Position numbers and translations under genes: made by a program. The notes beneath the pieces are model-generated. The model worked only from the letters and a program-made list of their open reading frames with translations. It made no database searches and was not told where the DNA came from. This document shows, piece by piece, positions 32,629 to 44,649 of a DNA stretch of 64,000 nt; positions within the stretch are counted from its first letter, which is position 1, and each line of letters starts with the position of its first letter. The DNA comes from Mycoemilia scoparia (Eukaryota > Kickxellomycota > Kickxellomycetes > Kickxellales > Kickxellaceae). The stretch is taken from NCBI GenBank assembly GCA_027575805.1, contig JANBPU010000011.1:124001-188000 (forward strand), given 5' to 3'.

Positions 32629-32867
32629 ACTTTTTCACAACTTTTGCCCCCTTCCCCGCCTGCTTTAAAAATGTTCAAAACTCAGCATATCAAAATCACT
32701 CCAATATTTTTTATATTCCTTAATACGCTGTGGCGCTGGTTTATATTTTTATTACTAATGAAAAGTTTATTGCCAATGTCCTCTTAAAAATAAATATAAT
32801 TGTTTCTGAGAAAACTATATTTGTATGTTTGGCGCAAACCATAGTACATGCTTGAGGCTTGAGATTT

Positions 32868-35848
32868 TCATCCTTGACTCTTCTTTTGGCGAACCATCTC
32901 TGAAAGGTGCTGTAAAAACCAACAAAGCAGCAATATTGGATTTGTATACAATATAATTTGATGCATTTATTTTAAAGTGTAGACTTAAAATCATTCATTT
33001 CTGATATATTTACCTTGACTCTTAGCTTGCATTCCTTTTTTGTTCGACCATTTACCATTACTGCGATGTTCTCCCACCTATCGCCTTCTCCCTTCCAGCT
33101 TGGTGGATATTTCCTTAGGGCATTTTCCAGTTGAGCTTGTTCTGATGTTGACCATTGCTTTTCGACCTTGGGCTTTGCTTCAGACTTTTTCTTTGGCTCC
33201 GATGAGACTGGGACTTTAGCAACTTGTGGGCCATCATAGCGAATAGTGGCCTCATCTTTTATATTCAAATTACTAGTATCTGTTTTTTGGAACTGTAATT
33301 CCTTGACATCCACACCATCCTTGGTTTTGCTTCCTAGAATACACACGATATTGGCTGTTATTAATAGCGCTTTTATTTTCATTTCGCTTTATATGTCGCT
33401 TGAAGAGCAGCCCATTACCTTTCTTTAGTTCACTCATTCTCTTGATTAGCTCGCTTTCGCTACGCTCAGGAAGTCCACTATGGTGAGAGATCCACTTGGA
33501 TATAGTCGTCCATCTAAGATAATAAAAAGAGCCATGTAAATACTATAACATTGTTTATCTTCAGTCTCATCCACTGCTAATATCTTTAGACGGATGCATT
33601 ACCTATTAACGGTGCCCCCAGGGAATTTGTTGGTTGCCTTGATGAGCAATTCGAGCTCATTGGCATCCCACTTTGCGGAACTGAACTTATCGGTATTTTC
33701 AGCATTGCTTTTCGCCGCCTTACTCTGTCTGATTTTGGCAGCAATGTCCATGCCTAAAAAGTTGAAAATCATAATTATTGGATCCAAACTATATCATCAT
33801 ATAATTGCAACATGATCTAATAGGCTTAGATGGGCAGTGTTCAATGTGACTTACCAGGTGCAAATATAATAAAACCACTACCAACTGCAGGTATTTTCTC
33901 AACTGCCTTGCCGATATATTGGGCCACTGTTGCTCTCGCCGCGTCAACATCTGTAACCTTACCATCAACTTTGGCAAGGTCTTTATTGAATGATTTTGTC
34001 TCCTCCAAATCAAGATTCTCCAAAAGTAAATTCAATTCCGCCATTTTACGTTCTTGAGAAAAACGCATGTCCTCCTTAGTTGCCAATGAAAGGTAATTCA
34101 TGTCCTACGTCACCAATAGTTACATTTTGAAGTGCTGAAGAGTATATAATACAGAGTGACTATTGCAAAGTATCATAAGGACAATTACCTCAAATATTTT
34201 GCGCACATCTTGACGAAGTTTACGAAGTTCTTTTTTCTTGCGCTCCTTTTCCTTTTTTCCATCCTCTAGCTTCTTTTTCTTTTCCTCTTCTAGTCTTAGC
34301 TCTTTAAGCCTTTCTTCCTCTTGTCTCTTTTTATCCAGCTCAATGGCTCTTCTCGACGCTTCTTCTCTCTCCTGGCGCTTTTTCTCTTTTGCGATCTTTT
34401 CTTCGTTCTTGTATTTTTCAATGCGCGGATCTTGTGCCAAGGCTTGTGCTACAAATGTGATGTTTATAAGCCACCTGTTAATATTAAAGACTGACCGGGA
34501 ATTGTCAGAGGTTCATGAATATTTATAAATGACATACCCACTAATTTGCGTATTCTTGCGTTATCTTCATTTTTTCTCTTTTGCCTCTGTGCCTTGTTCT
34601 TTTTCTCATGCCAGCGCTTTTCATCACGACTGATAAAAAGAAATTTTAGATTATGTTAGCATTCGAAGATGTATTATCTGTGTTTAGCTAAACGGCTATA
34701 CATACTTTTCAACGCGTTCTTTTTCTTCGTCCAAGTACTCGAATGATCTCCATGAATCAAAATTAGACCTATATGAGTTATCCAATATCAGTATTTGTAT
34801 TCTGCTAGCTAGCTTTTCTTTGATTAGGTGTACATGTATTTAATGAGTTAGGATCAAATATACTTGCCAGAATTGGTAAAAATCTTCAACATATTCTCTT
34901 GGGGAATTGATGTCACCGAGGCTCGGTACATTGGATTCCTTGGAGAACCTAGAAATGGTGGTGATTCGATTAATTTGCCTACATATTTATTTTACAATAA
35001 ATAGTTGCATAAGATGATCAAATGTATGCATACCTTGCTTCTCTTTCAAAAACTTCGCCATATATCTTGAAAAAGTCTCCAGTCTCCGTCGGCTTTGGAA
35101 TTTCGAAATCAACCTCGGGATCAATTGAATCGTACTGCCTACGTAAGATTGGGTCGTACAGCTGTGCATAGGCACGTTGGATACACTTGAAGAATTTGTC
35201 GTCATTAATGTCTCCGTCTTTTGCCTTTTTGTCTGGGTGATGCTCCAAAACTCTCAGTCGGTCTATATTACAAATATACCTGATAAATTATTTTAATAAA
35301 AAACCAATAGTGCCACTTTGAATTCTAGTATAACTTACATGCTCGCTTTATCTGCTCTGGCGTGGCCCTCCAGCGTAATTTTGAAATACCCAAGACTTCA
35401 TAGTGATCTTGGTCCTATTCAGTTCAATTAGTAAATATAAAAAACCATCAACTCGCTTTAAATACAGCATAGATAATAATAAATATATCTTACCTTCCAT
35501 TGTCCCGGATCTAGATACAGAAGTGATGTGTCCCATTCATCAAGCACGAAACTGTCATCGCCAGGCGTGCTAGATGCTTGGCTATCGTTGGCATCTTTCC
35601 CAAAATCCTCATCCAGGTAGTCAGCGTTGTCTTTTAAACAAGAAATATATGCTGGATACGCAATTCCAGCCTTTTCGACGACAATAACTTTGGGGTCTAT
35701 TATATTCAAGCCAGCATATTAATAATATATTTAAATATTAATATCTATATTGAGCATCAAGCTTGGTTTTGTACATACCACTCAATTTGCTGATGCACGC
35801 AGTGACTGTGATGTCCTTTGGTGCACAGGGAAGATACAACATGACCAT
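32868..35848 (-). CDS. ZUO1: Zuotin / DNAJC2: ribosome-associated J-protein with two SANT domains
   Basis: Thirteen minus-strand exons, each checked for frame: 35848..35779, 35696..35494, 35414..35339, 35262..35034, 34948..34868, 34768..34706, 34629..34538, 34448..34189, 34104..33855, 33753..33603, 33513..33419, 33333..33014 and 32909..32868, giving 643 aa. The J domain (DHYEVLGISKLRW...QIKRAYRLRVLEHHPDKK) has an intact HPD. The zuotin homology region follows (FEREARFSKESNVPSLGD, then YQFWSNFDSWRSFEYLDEE), then a long charged helix (DPRIEKYKNEEKIAKEKKRQ) that binds the ribosome. Two SANT domains close it (AKWDANELELLIKATNKFPG; QWSTSEQAQLENALRKYP). It stimulates Hsp70 at the ribosome exit tunnel. 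The intron after exon 5 has a GC donor (TG|GCAAGT), forced by frame. The start Met at 35848 could be two codons later. Confidence 0.95.
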
Positions 35849-36374
35849 TTCAAATAGCTAATGCAGAATATTCTATTGTTCCAATACAGATTAACTATCT
35901 ATCTATTGAGGCCATTCGAAAGCCTGGGAGTATTATACATGTAAATGCGAACATACCAAAATAGACTATGGGATCGGCCAGACATGCCATTATATGAATT
36001 AAGTTTGCTTCTTTATTATACGTTGGAGCTACCATTAAATTGCTTTACTTTTACTGATTTATATATTAACATCTAACCATTTAATAAACATTTAAGTTAA
36101 AATTATTGAATAACCACAATTGTCTTTAAAAATCTAAATCAATATACTAGACAACGAGGCAAGGTGAGCAATGAAGTATGATCAAATGATCAAGCTAATT
36201 GTTGATCATGAGCAAAGAGTTGTGATATCAGAAAGCCGATCCACAGGCTGTTTTTTTGCTAGCAATAATGCATCAAAAGTCTCATTTGTGTTTGCTCGAT
36301 TAGTCCCAATTTATATTTTTATATATTACCAAAACCCGCAATTATATATATCACCTTGATATAGCGTAATAAAA
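35849..36374. other. Divergent intergenic region, zuotin / mitochondrial uS4
   Basis: About 525 nt of AT-rich DNA serving as the shared promoter region of two divergent translation-related genes. A short minus-strand ATG frame at about 35992..35950 ending in a GTATGT-like site could be an untranslated first exon, but it does not splice in frame to the zuotin coding sequence. Confidence 0.45.
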
Positions 36375-37235
36375 ATGACGGGAAGAAGCAAGGCTCACCA
36401 CAAATTGGCAAGGCAGGTCGTACGAATGTCCTGGAACAAGCTCAATCTTTTTACATTGGCCAACAAAAAGAATTTTGACATCGAATCTAATAAGACACTA
36501 TTCCAGAGGATGTGGCAGGCAAAGCGCGACACTAGAGGCTATCATGGACCACAAATTAAGGAAAGGCAGTGGTTGCGCATGTTCAACCCTAAGCTCCCAA
36601 CCCTCAATGTAAAAATAGGAAAAAATACTCGGGCACATCCAAACACTGCATCATTAACCTTTTCTGATATGGAGAGACGTGTCGATTTTATTGTCTTTCG
36701 CAGCCATTTTGCCTCATCGATCTGGAATGCTCGACAGCTTGTTCTCCATGGAAAAGTCTATTTGAATGGAAAGAAGGTATGATGTAAAGAAAACATATAA
36801 AGACAACTAATCATCATATAGTTTAAAAATAAACATCGGCTCCTATATTAAGCACAGAAAGCCTGCAGCTGATAGATCATATATACCAACAGTGCTTAAT
36901 TGGTTTTACATATCATCATCCTCATCATATAGTTCCGTCATCCCAGCCATCTTGTAAAGGATGGTGACATTGTTTCAGTAAAGCCCGAAAGCGTTGCAAC
37001 GCTATCAAAGCCAGAAGGCGGTGGTCAGGAACTCAAATTCACGCCAAGACCTTACCAACAGGCATTTATGTTTTTGCCGGAGTATCTAGAAGTCGATTAT
37101 AATACTTGCTCGACTGTCTTTTTGCGCAGCCCATTGACACAGCCAGGCAAAACCGAACTACCATCGCCATTTTCACCAGAAACACATGCTTTGGCATACA
37201 AGTTTTATCTTAGACGTGGGCGATCAAAGTACTAA
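36375..37235 (+). CDS. NAM9: Mitochondrial small-subunit ribosomal protein uS4m (Nam9-like)
   Basis: Two exons, 36375..36776 and 36933..37235 (234 aa), joined in phase 0 at LNGKK-FRHPSHLVKDGDIV. The S4 RNA-binding domain is clear: DFIVFRSHFASSIWNARQLV, VLHGKVYLNGKK, HPSHLVKDGDIVSV. The region LPTLNVKIGKN and the C-terminal extension ending YKFYLRRGRSKY are typical of fungal mitochondrial S4. The N-terminus is basic (TGRSKAHHKLARQVVRMSWNK), compatible with mitochondrial import. AATAAA lies about 30 nt past the stop (37269). Confidence 0.9.
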
Positions 37236-38669
37236 TGCAAGCGTGACCGACTTGCTATTGACTTTTTGAATAAACTCATTTAAAAACATAGCTTTGATCA
37301 GAGATTTTTGTGTTCATGTGCCCTTCAAGTTGGCGTCTTATTACAGACACAACTCAGGGACTTGTTGTCCCTTGCCTCGCACATTTTATACATTAGAGCC
37401 AAATCGCCGAAATTACATTGTTTCATTGGATAATTTCCAGTGTGAACAGAATAAAAATAGAATCCACTCGCAGGAAGCTATTAGGTTAAGCTCAGAGCCA
37501 TTTGGCCTAAGATCATGGGAACGTTGATAATAAATTATCAAAAGCTTAATGGCCAATGTGTGGCTTCCAATTATAGGCACATTGTAATAATTAGATGGAC
37601 TGTGTGCCCCTTTTTGTAAAGGTATTGAGCACCACACAGATGTTTGAGAGGAGGAATTCAGTACTAGAATGCGTGTGGACTATATGTTTAACAATACATC
37701 ATTTGGAGATCGCCAGCGCTAAATGTGAAGAGACCAATGCGCTTCTCCAGAACCCTAACAAGCTACTACAGATAAAAAGTATAGCAAAATTAAGATTCGC
37801 TTATCAAGGAGTGTTCAAGGTTGCAACAAAGCGTGTACAAAGAATGGCAAGTTTCTTTGGGGAATGCGGGACATGGTGAGCATAATCTGGGGCACTATCT
37901 TGCTGAGCGCAGGTTTTTACACCCAGAATGACGATTCGTTGTCAGAAATACCTGTGGTCTTTGTGGAACTGTGTGTAACTGTGTGTGGTTGTTGGACAGT
38001 TGGTTCTTGCTTATTTTGCTGCACACCAATGAAGGTGGTGGTCGCCACACTTGCAGTGAAAACCTGGCCTGTCTATTAGAGTGGGGTGAGGGACAGAGGT
38101 GTTGCTGAGAAAGGCGTTGGCTTTTTGGCAGTGCTGAGGGGCTTCTCTTTACTCCCGCATGCTGGTATCCAATGCTGACCGGGCATTTATGCTACTTGAG
38201 GTGGCCATTAATGTTGGAAGGTCCCAACCGCTTTCCTCCTTACCTCTCTCTCTCTCTTCTATTCTCTCTCAACTCTGTTATATTTTGGATAGTAAGACTG
38301 TACTAGCCATTTGGACAAGTCATTGCTGTGTTCCGCCTTATTGTGTCGAGATTGTTACCAGTGCTGGTCGCTCACAGTTTTCGCCAATATAAGTTGTTTT
38401 CATTTCCACCACGAGATTGAGCTGCACTGTTTCTCCTGCTCTTTAAACAAACCAGCCGAAGCCCTCTCATTTGTTACGCGACAAACACAAGCCTTTACTA
38501 CCTAAATTGGCATTATCTTTCGCATAAACAAGCCGATTTTCCCTTCCCCGTGCACCAGCACAAGAATCTCTCATTTTTCCTCTATTGACACAAAACTGCG
38601 CCAGTTCGGCCAGACTCACAGGTTTCCAAGCGACCTCCCCCTTTTCTCTCTCTATCTTTCTTCATATTA
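37236..38669. other. Long upstream region of the chitin synthase gene
   Basis: About 1.4 kb with no supported gene. It contains a TC tract (38247-38273) and pyrimidine-rich sequence just before the start codon (38630-38660). A 94-codon ATG frame at 37595-37879 has no recognised domain. Confidence 0.45.
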
Positions 38670-41609
38670 ATGGGAGACCATAATCGTCAACCATACCAGC
38701 AGTTCAGCAACAAGCAAAACGCCAGCAACAGCACTCTTGACGTTCTAGAGCGTACTGACCCGAGTATGGACCCTCACAACAGGCAGAACCCCTACAACCA
38801 TCACCCTGACGATGGGATGGTTGGTGGCGACGACTACTACCACCACAACCAAGCCCCTCACCCAAGTGATCCTTATTACCATGGCGACAATGACGCTGGC
38901 TATGACTATCAGATGCCCCACAATGCTCCTGTCTCAGGACACCATCCTGACGATTACTACCACCAGCATCCCATGCCACAAAATCAGGAACTCCCTGATC
39001 ATCGTTACCCTCCGCCTGCACCCAATAACAGTTCAGGCTATTTGGATAGTCCTCGTCCTCTACCCACACCCACGCCTTCTTCCTTGCAGAACCTCCGAAT
39101 CGCAGCACCATCCCCACACCCTGTTCCCCTCATGGAAGCCCGGCCCTTCACTCCCCAGGAGCAGCCATCCTTGGCTGATATGGCCCAGCAGGAGCAGAAT
39201 GCCATGGGTCATGTAACTGATGAGAAGATGGACCCCCGCATCAAGCCCGAGATGGACGAGTTCACTAGCTCCCTCCTGAATGTCGACAATGCTCCCCCGG
39301 AGGGTGCCCGTCGCTACGAGGACTATAACCAGCAGCGCAGTCGCCAGCTCAGACAGGTTGCCCTTACATCTGGTAACTTGGTCCTTGACTGTCCAGTACC
39401 GAAAAAGGTTTTAGAGATGGGTCGTCCAGAGTTCCGTAGCCAACCAGAGTGCACACATCTTCGTTACACGGCCTGTACAAGCGATCCCAATCACTTCGCT
39501 AATAACAAGTATGTGCTACGCCAGGCCATGTATTTGCGCCAGACAGAGCTGTTCATTGTATTGACAATGTACAACGAAGACGAGAAGCTCTTCAACCGTA
39601 CATTCATTGGTGTAATGAAGAACATTCGTCATCTGTGCTCTCGTACCCGTAGTCGCGTGTGGGGCCAGGATGCATGGAAGAAGGTTGTTGTGTGTGTCGT
39701 TTCCGATGGTCGCGCCAAGATTCATCCTAAGGTCCGTACCGTGCTTGGTGTCATGGGTGTATTCCAGGAAGGCATCATGCAGAACACTGTCAGCGGAAAG
39801 CCCGTCCAGGCCCACATTTTCGAGTACACCGTACAATTTGGTATAAACGAAAAGAATGCCTTTGTTGGACATGAAAAGAGCTACCCACCTGTCCAGGTCC
39901 TTTTCTGTCTCAAAGAAAAGAATGCCAAGAAGATCAATTCGCATCGTTGGTTCTTTAATGCCTTCTCTGAGGTCCTTAAGCCCAAGGTTTGCGTGCTCAT
40001 TGATGTTGGTACCAAACCCACCGCCACATCTATATACCATCTGTGGAAGTCCTTTGACAAAAATCCCAAGATTGCTGGCGCTTGTGGCGAAATTTGTGCT
40101 GATGTCGGAAAAGGATGCTGCAATCTCTGGAACCCACTGGTTGCCGCTCAGAACTTTGAATACAAGATCTCCAACATCCTTGACAAGCCTCTAGAGTCCA
40201 TCTTTGGTTACATTTCTGTGTTGCCAGGTGCCTTCTCTGCTTACCGTTATGAGGCTTTACAGGGTGCTCCTCTTTATGCCTACTTCAAGGGTGAGACCCT
40301 CCACAGTGGTATAGTTGACGAAAAGGCAAAGAAGAAGAGCAGCGGTATCTTTGAGGCCAATATGTATCTAGCCGAAGATCGTATTTTGTGTTTTGAGCTT
40401 GTTGCCAAACAAAAGTGCAAGTATCTCCTCCGCTATGTCAAGGCATCCAAGGCCTATACCGACGTGCCAGACAATCTTTTCGAACTTATTTCTCAGCGCA
40501 GGCGTTGGCTTAATGGTTCATTCTTCGCTACATTCTATGCCCTCGTCCACTGGTACAAGATGTGGGGAACGTCTCACAACATCGTGCGCCAATTTGTACT
40601 CATCCTTGAATTTATTTATCAGATCATTAACATGATCTTTTCGTGGTTTACTTTGGGTAACTTCTACCTCACTTACTACTTTATCCAACAGAACATCAAG
40701 CGTACTCAGGAACGTCCCGAATTCAAGGACAACAAGCATCCGGATCCTTTCCAAGGAGCTGGCTATATTGTTATGGAGGTTTTCAGAGAGCTATACATCA
40801 TTGCCATTGTTACTCAGATTGTACTTTCGCTTGGTAACCGCCCACAGGGGACCAAGTTTATTTACACCCTCACTGTCGTCCTATTCACCCTTATTATGAT
40901 CGTCCTTACTTACGCCATTTTCTACTCAGTCATATACAGTGCTGTCCATATCGATTATTCCCAGGGAGTCAAGAAGCTTATAGAGCTCCGTACTTTCCGT
41001 GATATTGTCATTTCAGTTATATCGACATATGGTATCTACTTTATCTCATCATTCCTCTACTTTGAACCCTGGCACATGTTTACCTCGTTCATCCAGTACA
41101 TGCTGTGGCTTCCATCTTCGATCAATATCCTTATGGTCTATGCCTTTTGTAACATTCACGATGTCTCATGGGGTACCAAGGGTGATAACACCACTACTTC
41201 AGATCAGGGACACGCAAAGGTTGATAAGAGACAGGATGGTGTTGAAGTTGCCCACGTCAATGTTGCTGCTGATCAGGAGACAATTGACTCCCACTACGAG
41301 AGCTTCCTCCGCGAATACCGAACAAAGTTGCCCGAAGAACCACCCAAAGTGGACTACCAGCAGGTTCAGGATGACTTGAACAAGAAGGTTAGAACATACA
41401 CTTTGCTTGCATGGATTTTCTCCAATCTTGTACTTGTCCTCCTTATTGGTAGCGAATGGTTTGATGAAAAGGTTAACAAGGTTCAAGAGGATGGATCCTT
41501 CTTCAATCCTTACCTCACCTTCATCTTCTGGAGTGTAGCTGCACTCTCCTTCTTCCGCTTCATTGGCTCAACCTTGTACATTGTTCGCCACTGGATCTTT
41601 GGCGACTAA
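38670..41609 (+). CDS. Chitin synthase, division 1 (class I/II-like)
   Basis: Single exon, 979 aa. The N-terminal ~210 residues are His/Pro/Gln/Asn-rich and cytosolic. The chitin-synthase N-terminal domain begins near 235 (NLVLDCPVPKKVLEMG...HLRYTACTSDPN). The catalytic GT2 core carries YNEDEKLFNRTFIGVMKN, VLIDVGTKPT, LPGAFSAYRY, the AEDR motif at 568-571 (catalytic Asp570) and QRRRW at 609-613, which binds the growing chain. Hydrophobic segments follow (VLILEFIYQIINMIFSWFTL, LTVVLFTLIMIVLTYAIFY, ISVISTYGIYFISSFLYF, two near the C-terminus). It polymerises UDP-GlcNAc into chitin at the plasma membrane. All catalytic motifs are intact, and codon use suggests good expression. AATAAA lies near 41732. 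Confidence 0.96.
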   Translation: MGDHNRQPYQQFSNKQNASNSTLDVLERTDPSMDPHNRQNPYNHHPDDGMVGGDDYYHHNQAPHPSDPYYHGDNDAGYDYQMPHNAPVSGHHPDDYYHQHPMPQNQELPDHRYPPPAPNNSSGYLDSPRPLPTPTPSSLQNLRIAAPSPHPVPLMEARPFTPQEQPSLADMAQQEQNAMGHVTDEKMDPRIKPEMDEFTSSLLNVDNAPPEGARRYEDYNQQRSRQLRQVALTSGNLVLDCPVPKKVLEMGRPEFRSQPECTHLRYTACTSDPNHFANNKYVLRQAMYLRQTELFIVLTMYNEDEKLFNRTFIGVMKNIRHLCSRTRSRVWGQDAWKKVVVCVVSDGRAKIHPKVRTVLGVMGVFQEGIMQNTVSGKPVQAHIFEYTVQFGINEKNAFVGHEKSYPPVQVLFCLKEKNAKKINSHRWFFNAFSEVLKPKVCVLIDVGTKPTATSIYHLWKSFDKNPKIAGACGEICADVGKGCCNLWNPLVAAQNFEYKISNILDKPLESIFGYISVLPGAFSAYRYEALQGAPLYAYFKGETLHSGIVDEKAKKKSSGIFEANMYLAEDRILCFELVAKQKCKYLLRYVKASKAYTDVPDNLFELISQRRRWLNGSFFATFYALVHWYKMWGTSHNIVRQFVLILEFIYQIINMIFSWFTLGNFYLTYYFIQQNIKRTQERPEFKDNKHPDPFQGAGYIVMEVFRELYIIAIVTQIVLSLGNRPQGTKFIYTLTVVLFTLIMIVLTYAIFYSVIYSAVHIDYSQGVKKLIELRTFRDIVISVISTYGIYFISSFLYFEPWHMFTSFIQYMLWLPSSINILMVYAFCNIHDVSWGTKGDNTTTSDQGHAKVDKRQDGVEVAHVNVAADQETIDSHYESFLREYRTKLPEEPPKVDYQQVQDDLNKKVRTYTLLAWIFSNLVLVLLIGSEWFDEKVNKVQEDGSFFNPYLTFIFWSVAALSFFRFIGSTLYIVRHWIFGD

Positions 41610-44600
41610 TATACCAAATACCCCTACTACACTGCATCAATTATACCGATATATATTTTATATATTCACATGTATCGTCAAGTTTAGCCTTAAAATCAAA
41701 TATTCCCAATTTTATACCTTCTATGAATTATGAATAAAACATTGTTTTATATGCTCTAATTCTCAAGAATTATCTGTTAGGAAAGCAGCTATTGTATTAC
41801 CTGGCTATATACCTAAGAATAGCATCAGGTTGAATAGTGTATCGGTGTGAAGCAGCCTGACTGCCAATATAAGCAGTAAGAAAGGCGCCCTAAAAACCGG
41901 CTATACTACATTGCTAGTGATGGGAATTGTGAATGTGGGAGAGCCATTTATAATATTCATTTAGTATAGCTTAGGGGAGATGGCTGAATTACCTGCCTTA
42001 AATAAACCAATCTTTCTGATTCCAAGTTCTCATAAATATAAAGTGGTCCTCTATTGTTAGTTTTCCAATAACAATAGAACAACCACAAAAGAAAACATTG
42101 TGGTGTGTGTAGGATCAATGAACGACCAACGGAAAATATACAGGATTTGTCGACGAGACAGTAGACAAATGTCAGGCTTACAAAAAAAGGTCTTTACCAC
42201 GCCATCGGACCATCATGGCTGGGTCTTAAAAGAATGCCTTGAAAGAGAGCATCACAAAGCCATTAAAACTGCAGCTGGTTGAACATTAATGTATTAATGT
42301 GCGTATTTGGTCGTTTCACAACTTATTGGCCACACATTGGCTGTGGATGGATCTCAGCAAAATAATTTATCAACAATGTAGCATTTCAGCTATACTACTT
42401 GTTTCGCTTCAATTGCAGTACCTTTACTTCAAATTGATTGACCGTTCTCAAATTTTTATTGTAATAACGGTCATGATAGTTGTTGAAGTGCTTTAACTGC
42501 AGCTAAAGCTCTTCAAGAATGAAGCCAATATAAATGTTTCTAATACAAGTCTTGCTATGTAAAACAGTACATATAATTCTACTAGAAAGGCTATAAATTG
42601 TCTTTTAATTTTTGTAACTTGTAAGAGGTTGCTATACTTTCTCAGTTTATTCTTTAATCCTCCTCTCCTCTCTGGTTCTTGTTGCTTTATATCTAATATG
42701 AAAGTGATTTATAAATATATATACTATCATTATACTAAATCATCCAATGCGTTGTAATACTAGTATATTTGTTATATTGTTGCTGCTGTTGTACAGAACA
42801 TGGCCATAATTATGGGTTTATATTAGGAACGTGTGGTCAAACACCACCTTCAGTCCTGGCTATACTTAAAGGCAGACCATATCACAGCAGCGGCTCTTGC
42901 TCAGTGGTAAGCCTTCTTTACTTTAAAAAGTTCGTCTGGGCGATATGTTATGTGCAGTGGCAGCACATTGTTACACGAGATTCTTGGGTAATGATTGACT
43001 CAAGACTTTTGGTGGGTACTGATGCCAATACTAATACTATTATGATAACCATAGCAATATTCCCCGTACTAATCTTTATAGTTATATTATATGTGTGCTT
43101 TAATTTTCTTTGTAATGCTTTTGGTAATATTTTTGGGGACCCTTTTTGTCTTCTGTGTTGTGAAATAAAGTCATTAATGTGCAAGTATTTATCCATCATT
43201 GCAGCACAGCTTTCATCAACTTGAATGCAACCAGAGAATCACTTGCATCTCGTGTTACATGAGGAGAGACAGAGTGAGGCGAGCAGTTTGTATGAGACAT
43301 TCAGCAAAGACAAACAACAAAAGCACAGCACAGCACAGCGCAGCCAGCTTCAACTGTGGAGGTGGATATATATACATGTGTGGAAGAAGCTCTGGGTAAA
43401 TGACTAAGCCTCTTGGGGGCTTGCACCAGACACCAGTGTGACCTGTGTTTGTGGAGGCTAGTTTACACAACCAAGCAAAACACAGAACAATGCTAGAACA
43501 GGAAGACTGCTGGGTTCTTTATATTGTGTGTTGAATATAGGGACAAAGAGGTAGACAACAGGAGGGAATAGATCTCACACAAAGGTATAAAGTGTGAGGA
43601 CGGAGCAAATGTGATCCAAGAAGAACAATGTAAAAGCTAGTTGAACTGGTTTGGGCACTGTTGATTGTTGTCATCTGGCAGTTTCTCAAGTCGAGCCTGG
43701 CCGTTTATATTTAACACAGTTCGGGAAGCAAGCCTCTGATATCAAGATCTGCCATGAGGATACATACACGGCGCAAGTAAGGGGGATTGTGAGAACACAG
43801 AGAAAGGGATGAGAATCAATCTGAATAACAGCAATACCATTGCCAAAGTCTGGGGACGCAGAGCAGCTTGTTGAGGTAGCTACTCTGAAGGGCCAAGGCC
43901 TGCTGCAGTGATAGCTGCTATAGACTTTTAAGTCTTCGGGTCTTATACAACCCAGCTGTCATGCTCATCGCATTGACTTTTTGCTGTGGATACATATACA
44001 TCCTTTATTTCTATTAGTATTCTTTCTTTCCAGCTGGACCTTTAGTATAATATAGTACCACTATTGAAGCTATTTTGGTGAAACGCTTGTAGCCGTGCAT
44101 CCTGATAAATCATCATTTTTGCCAGTCCGTCTAAGCCTCAAATATTTGTATTTTCATGTCCATATCTCCCAGAAACCCCTTCTGAACCTCTTTACACTTA
44201 TTCTGTATACGTATTCTCGTTTATTTCACCTTAAGCTTTTATATACAACCCTAACTCTATCACTTTACAACTTACTTGACCGGCAGTAGCTGTGCTTCAT
44301 TAGACTGATACCATCAGCAAGCAAGTAATCTTGCTCTGATTGACACTACAGCTGTTGAGAGCTTTCTATCATATTTAAAGGTAAGTACATAATAGGCAAT
44401 AGGACCACAATTAGAGTAGCTTGCGGCTGGCTTTGGCAAGGTTCATATACCCATGATAGTTGTCTGGCAAAAAGGGCTTTATATCCAATTTCAAACGAGT
44501 TTTAGGATGCAGAGCTAACCTAATCCTACACAAACCTTTATTCGATTTCTAGCCAACTACCTTTTACTGCCAGTAAATATCCACAGCGAACAGGCAATCC

Positions 44601-44649
44601 AATATCGAGATATACATCAAACAATATAAAGCAAAGATTCCAATCCATA
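41610..44649. other. Long intergenic region upstream of the 44.65-kb gene
   Basis: About 3 kb. 41610-42760 is AT-rich with no gene. 42770-43400 has compositionally mixed sequence with weak ORFs; the one at 42769 has no ATG at its start. Near the right end a consensus donor (AAAG|GTAAGT, 44381) and a branch site/acceptor (GCTAACCTAATC, then TTTCTAG, 44552) suggest a 172-nt 5'-UTR intron for the downstream gene. Confidence 0.45.

Noticed and set aside
35950..35992. Possible extra first coding exon of zuotin
   Set aside because: Splicing from the GTATGT-like site to the nearby TTAG acceptor gives an immediate stop, so it can only be untranslated.
37595..37879. 94-codon ATG ORF upstream of chitin synthase
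   Set aside because: No recognised domain, and it lies in a promoter-like stretch. Chance ORF cannot be excluded.
42890..42920. Possible tRNA-like A box (CTCAGTGGTAAGC)
   Set aside because: No B box and no pairing acceptor stem nearby.
42769..43224. 151-codon Cys-rich open frame
   Set aside because: The start is TTG and the Cys run comes from repeated TGC-like triplets, so it is low-complexity sequence.
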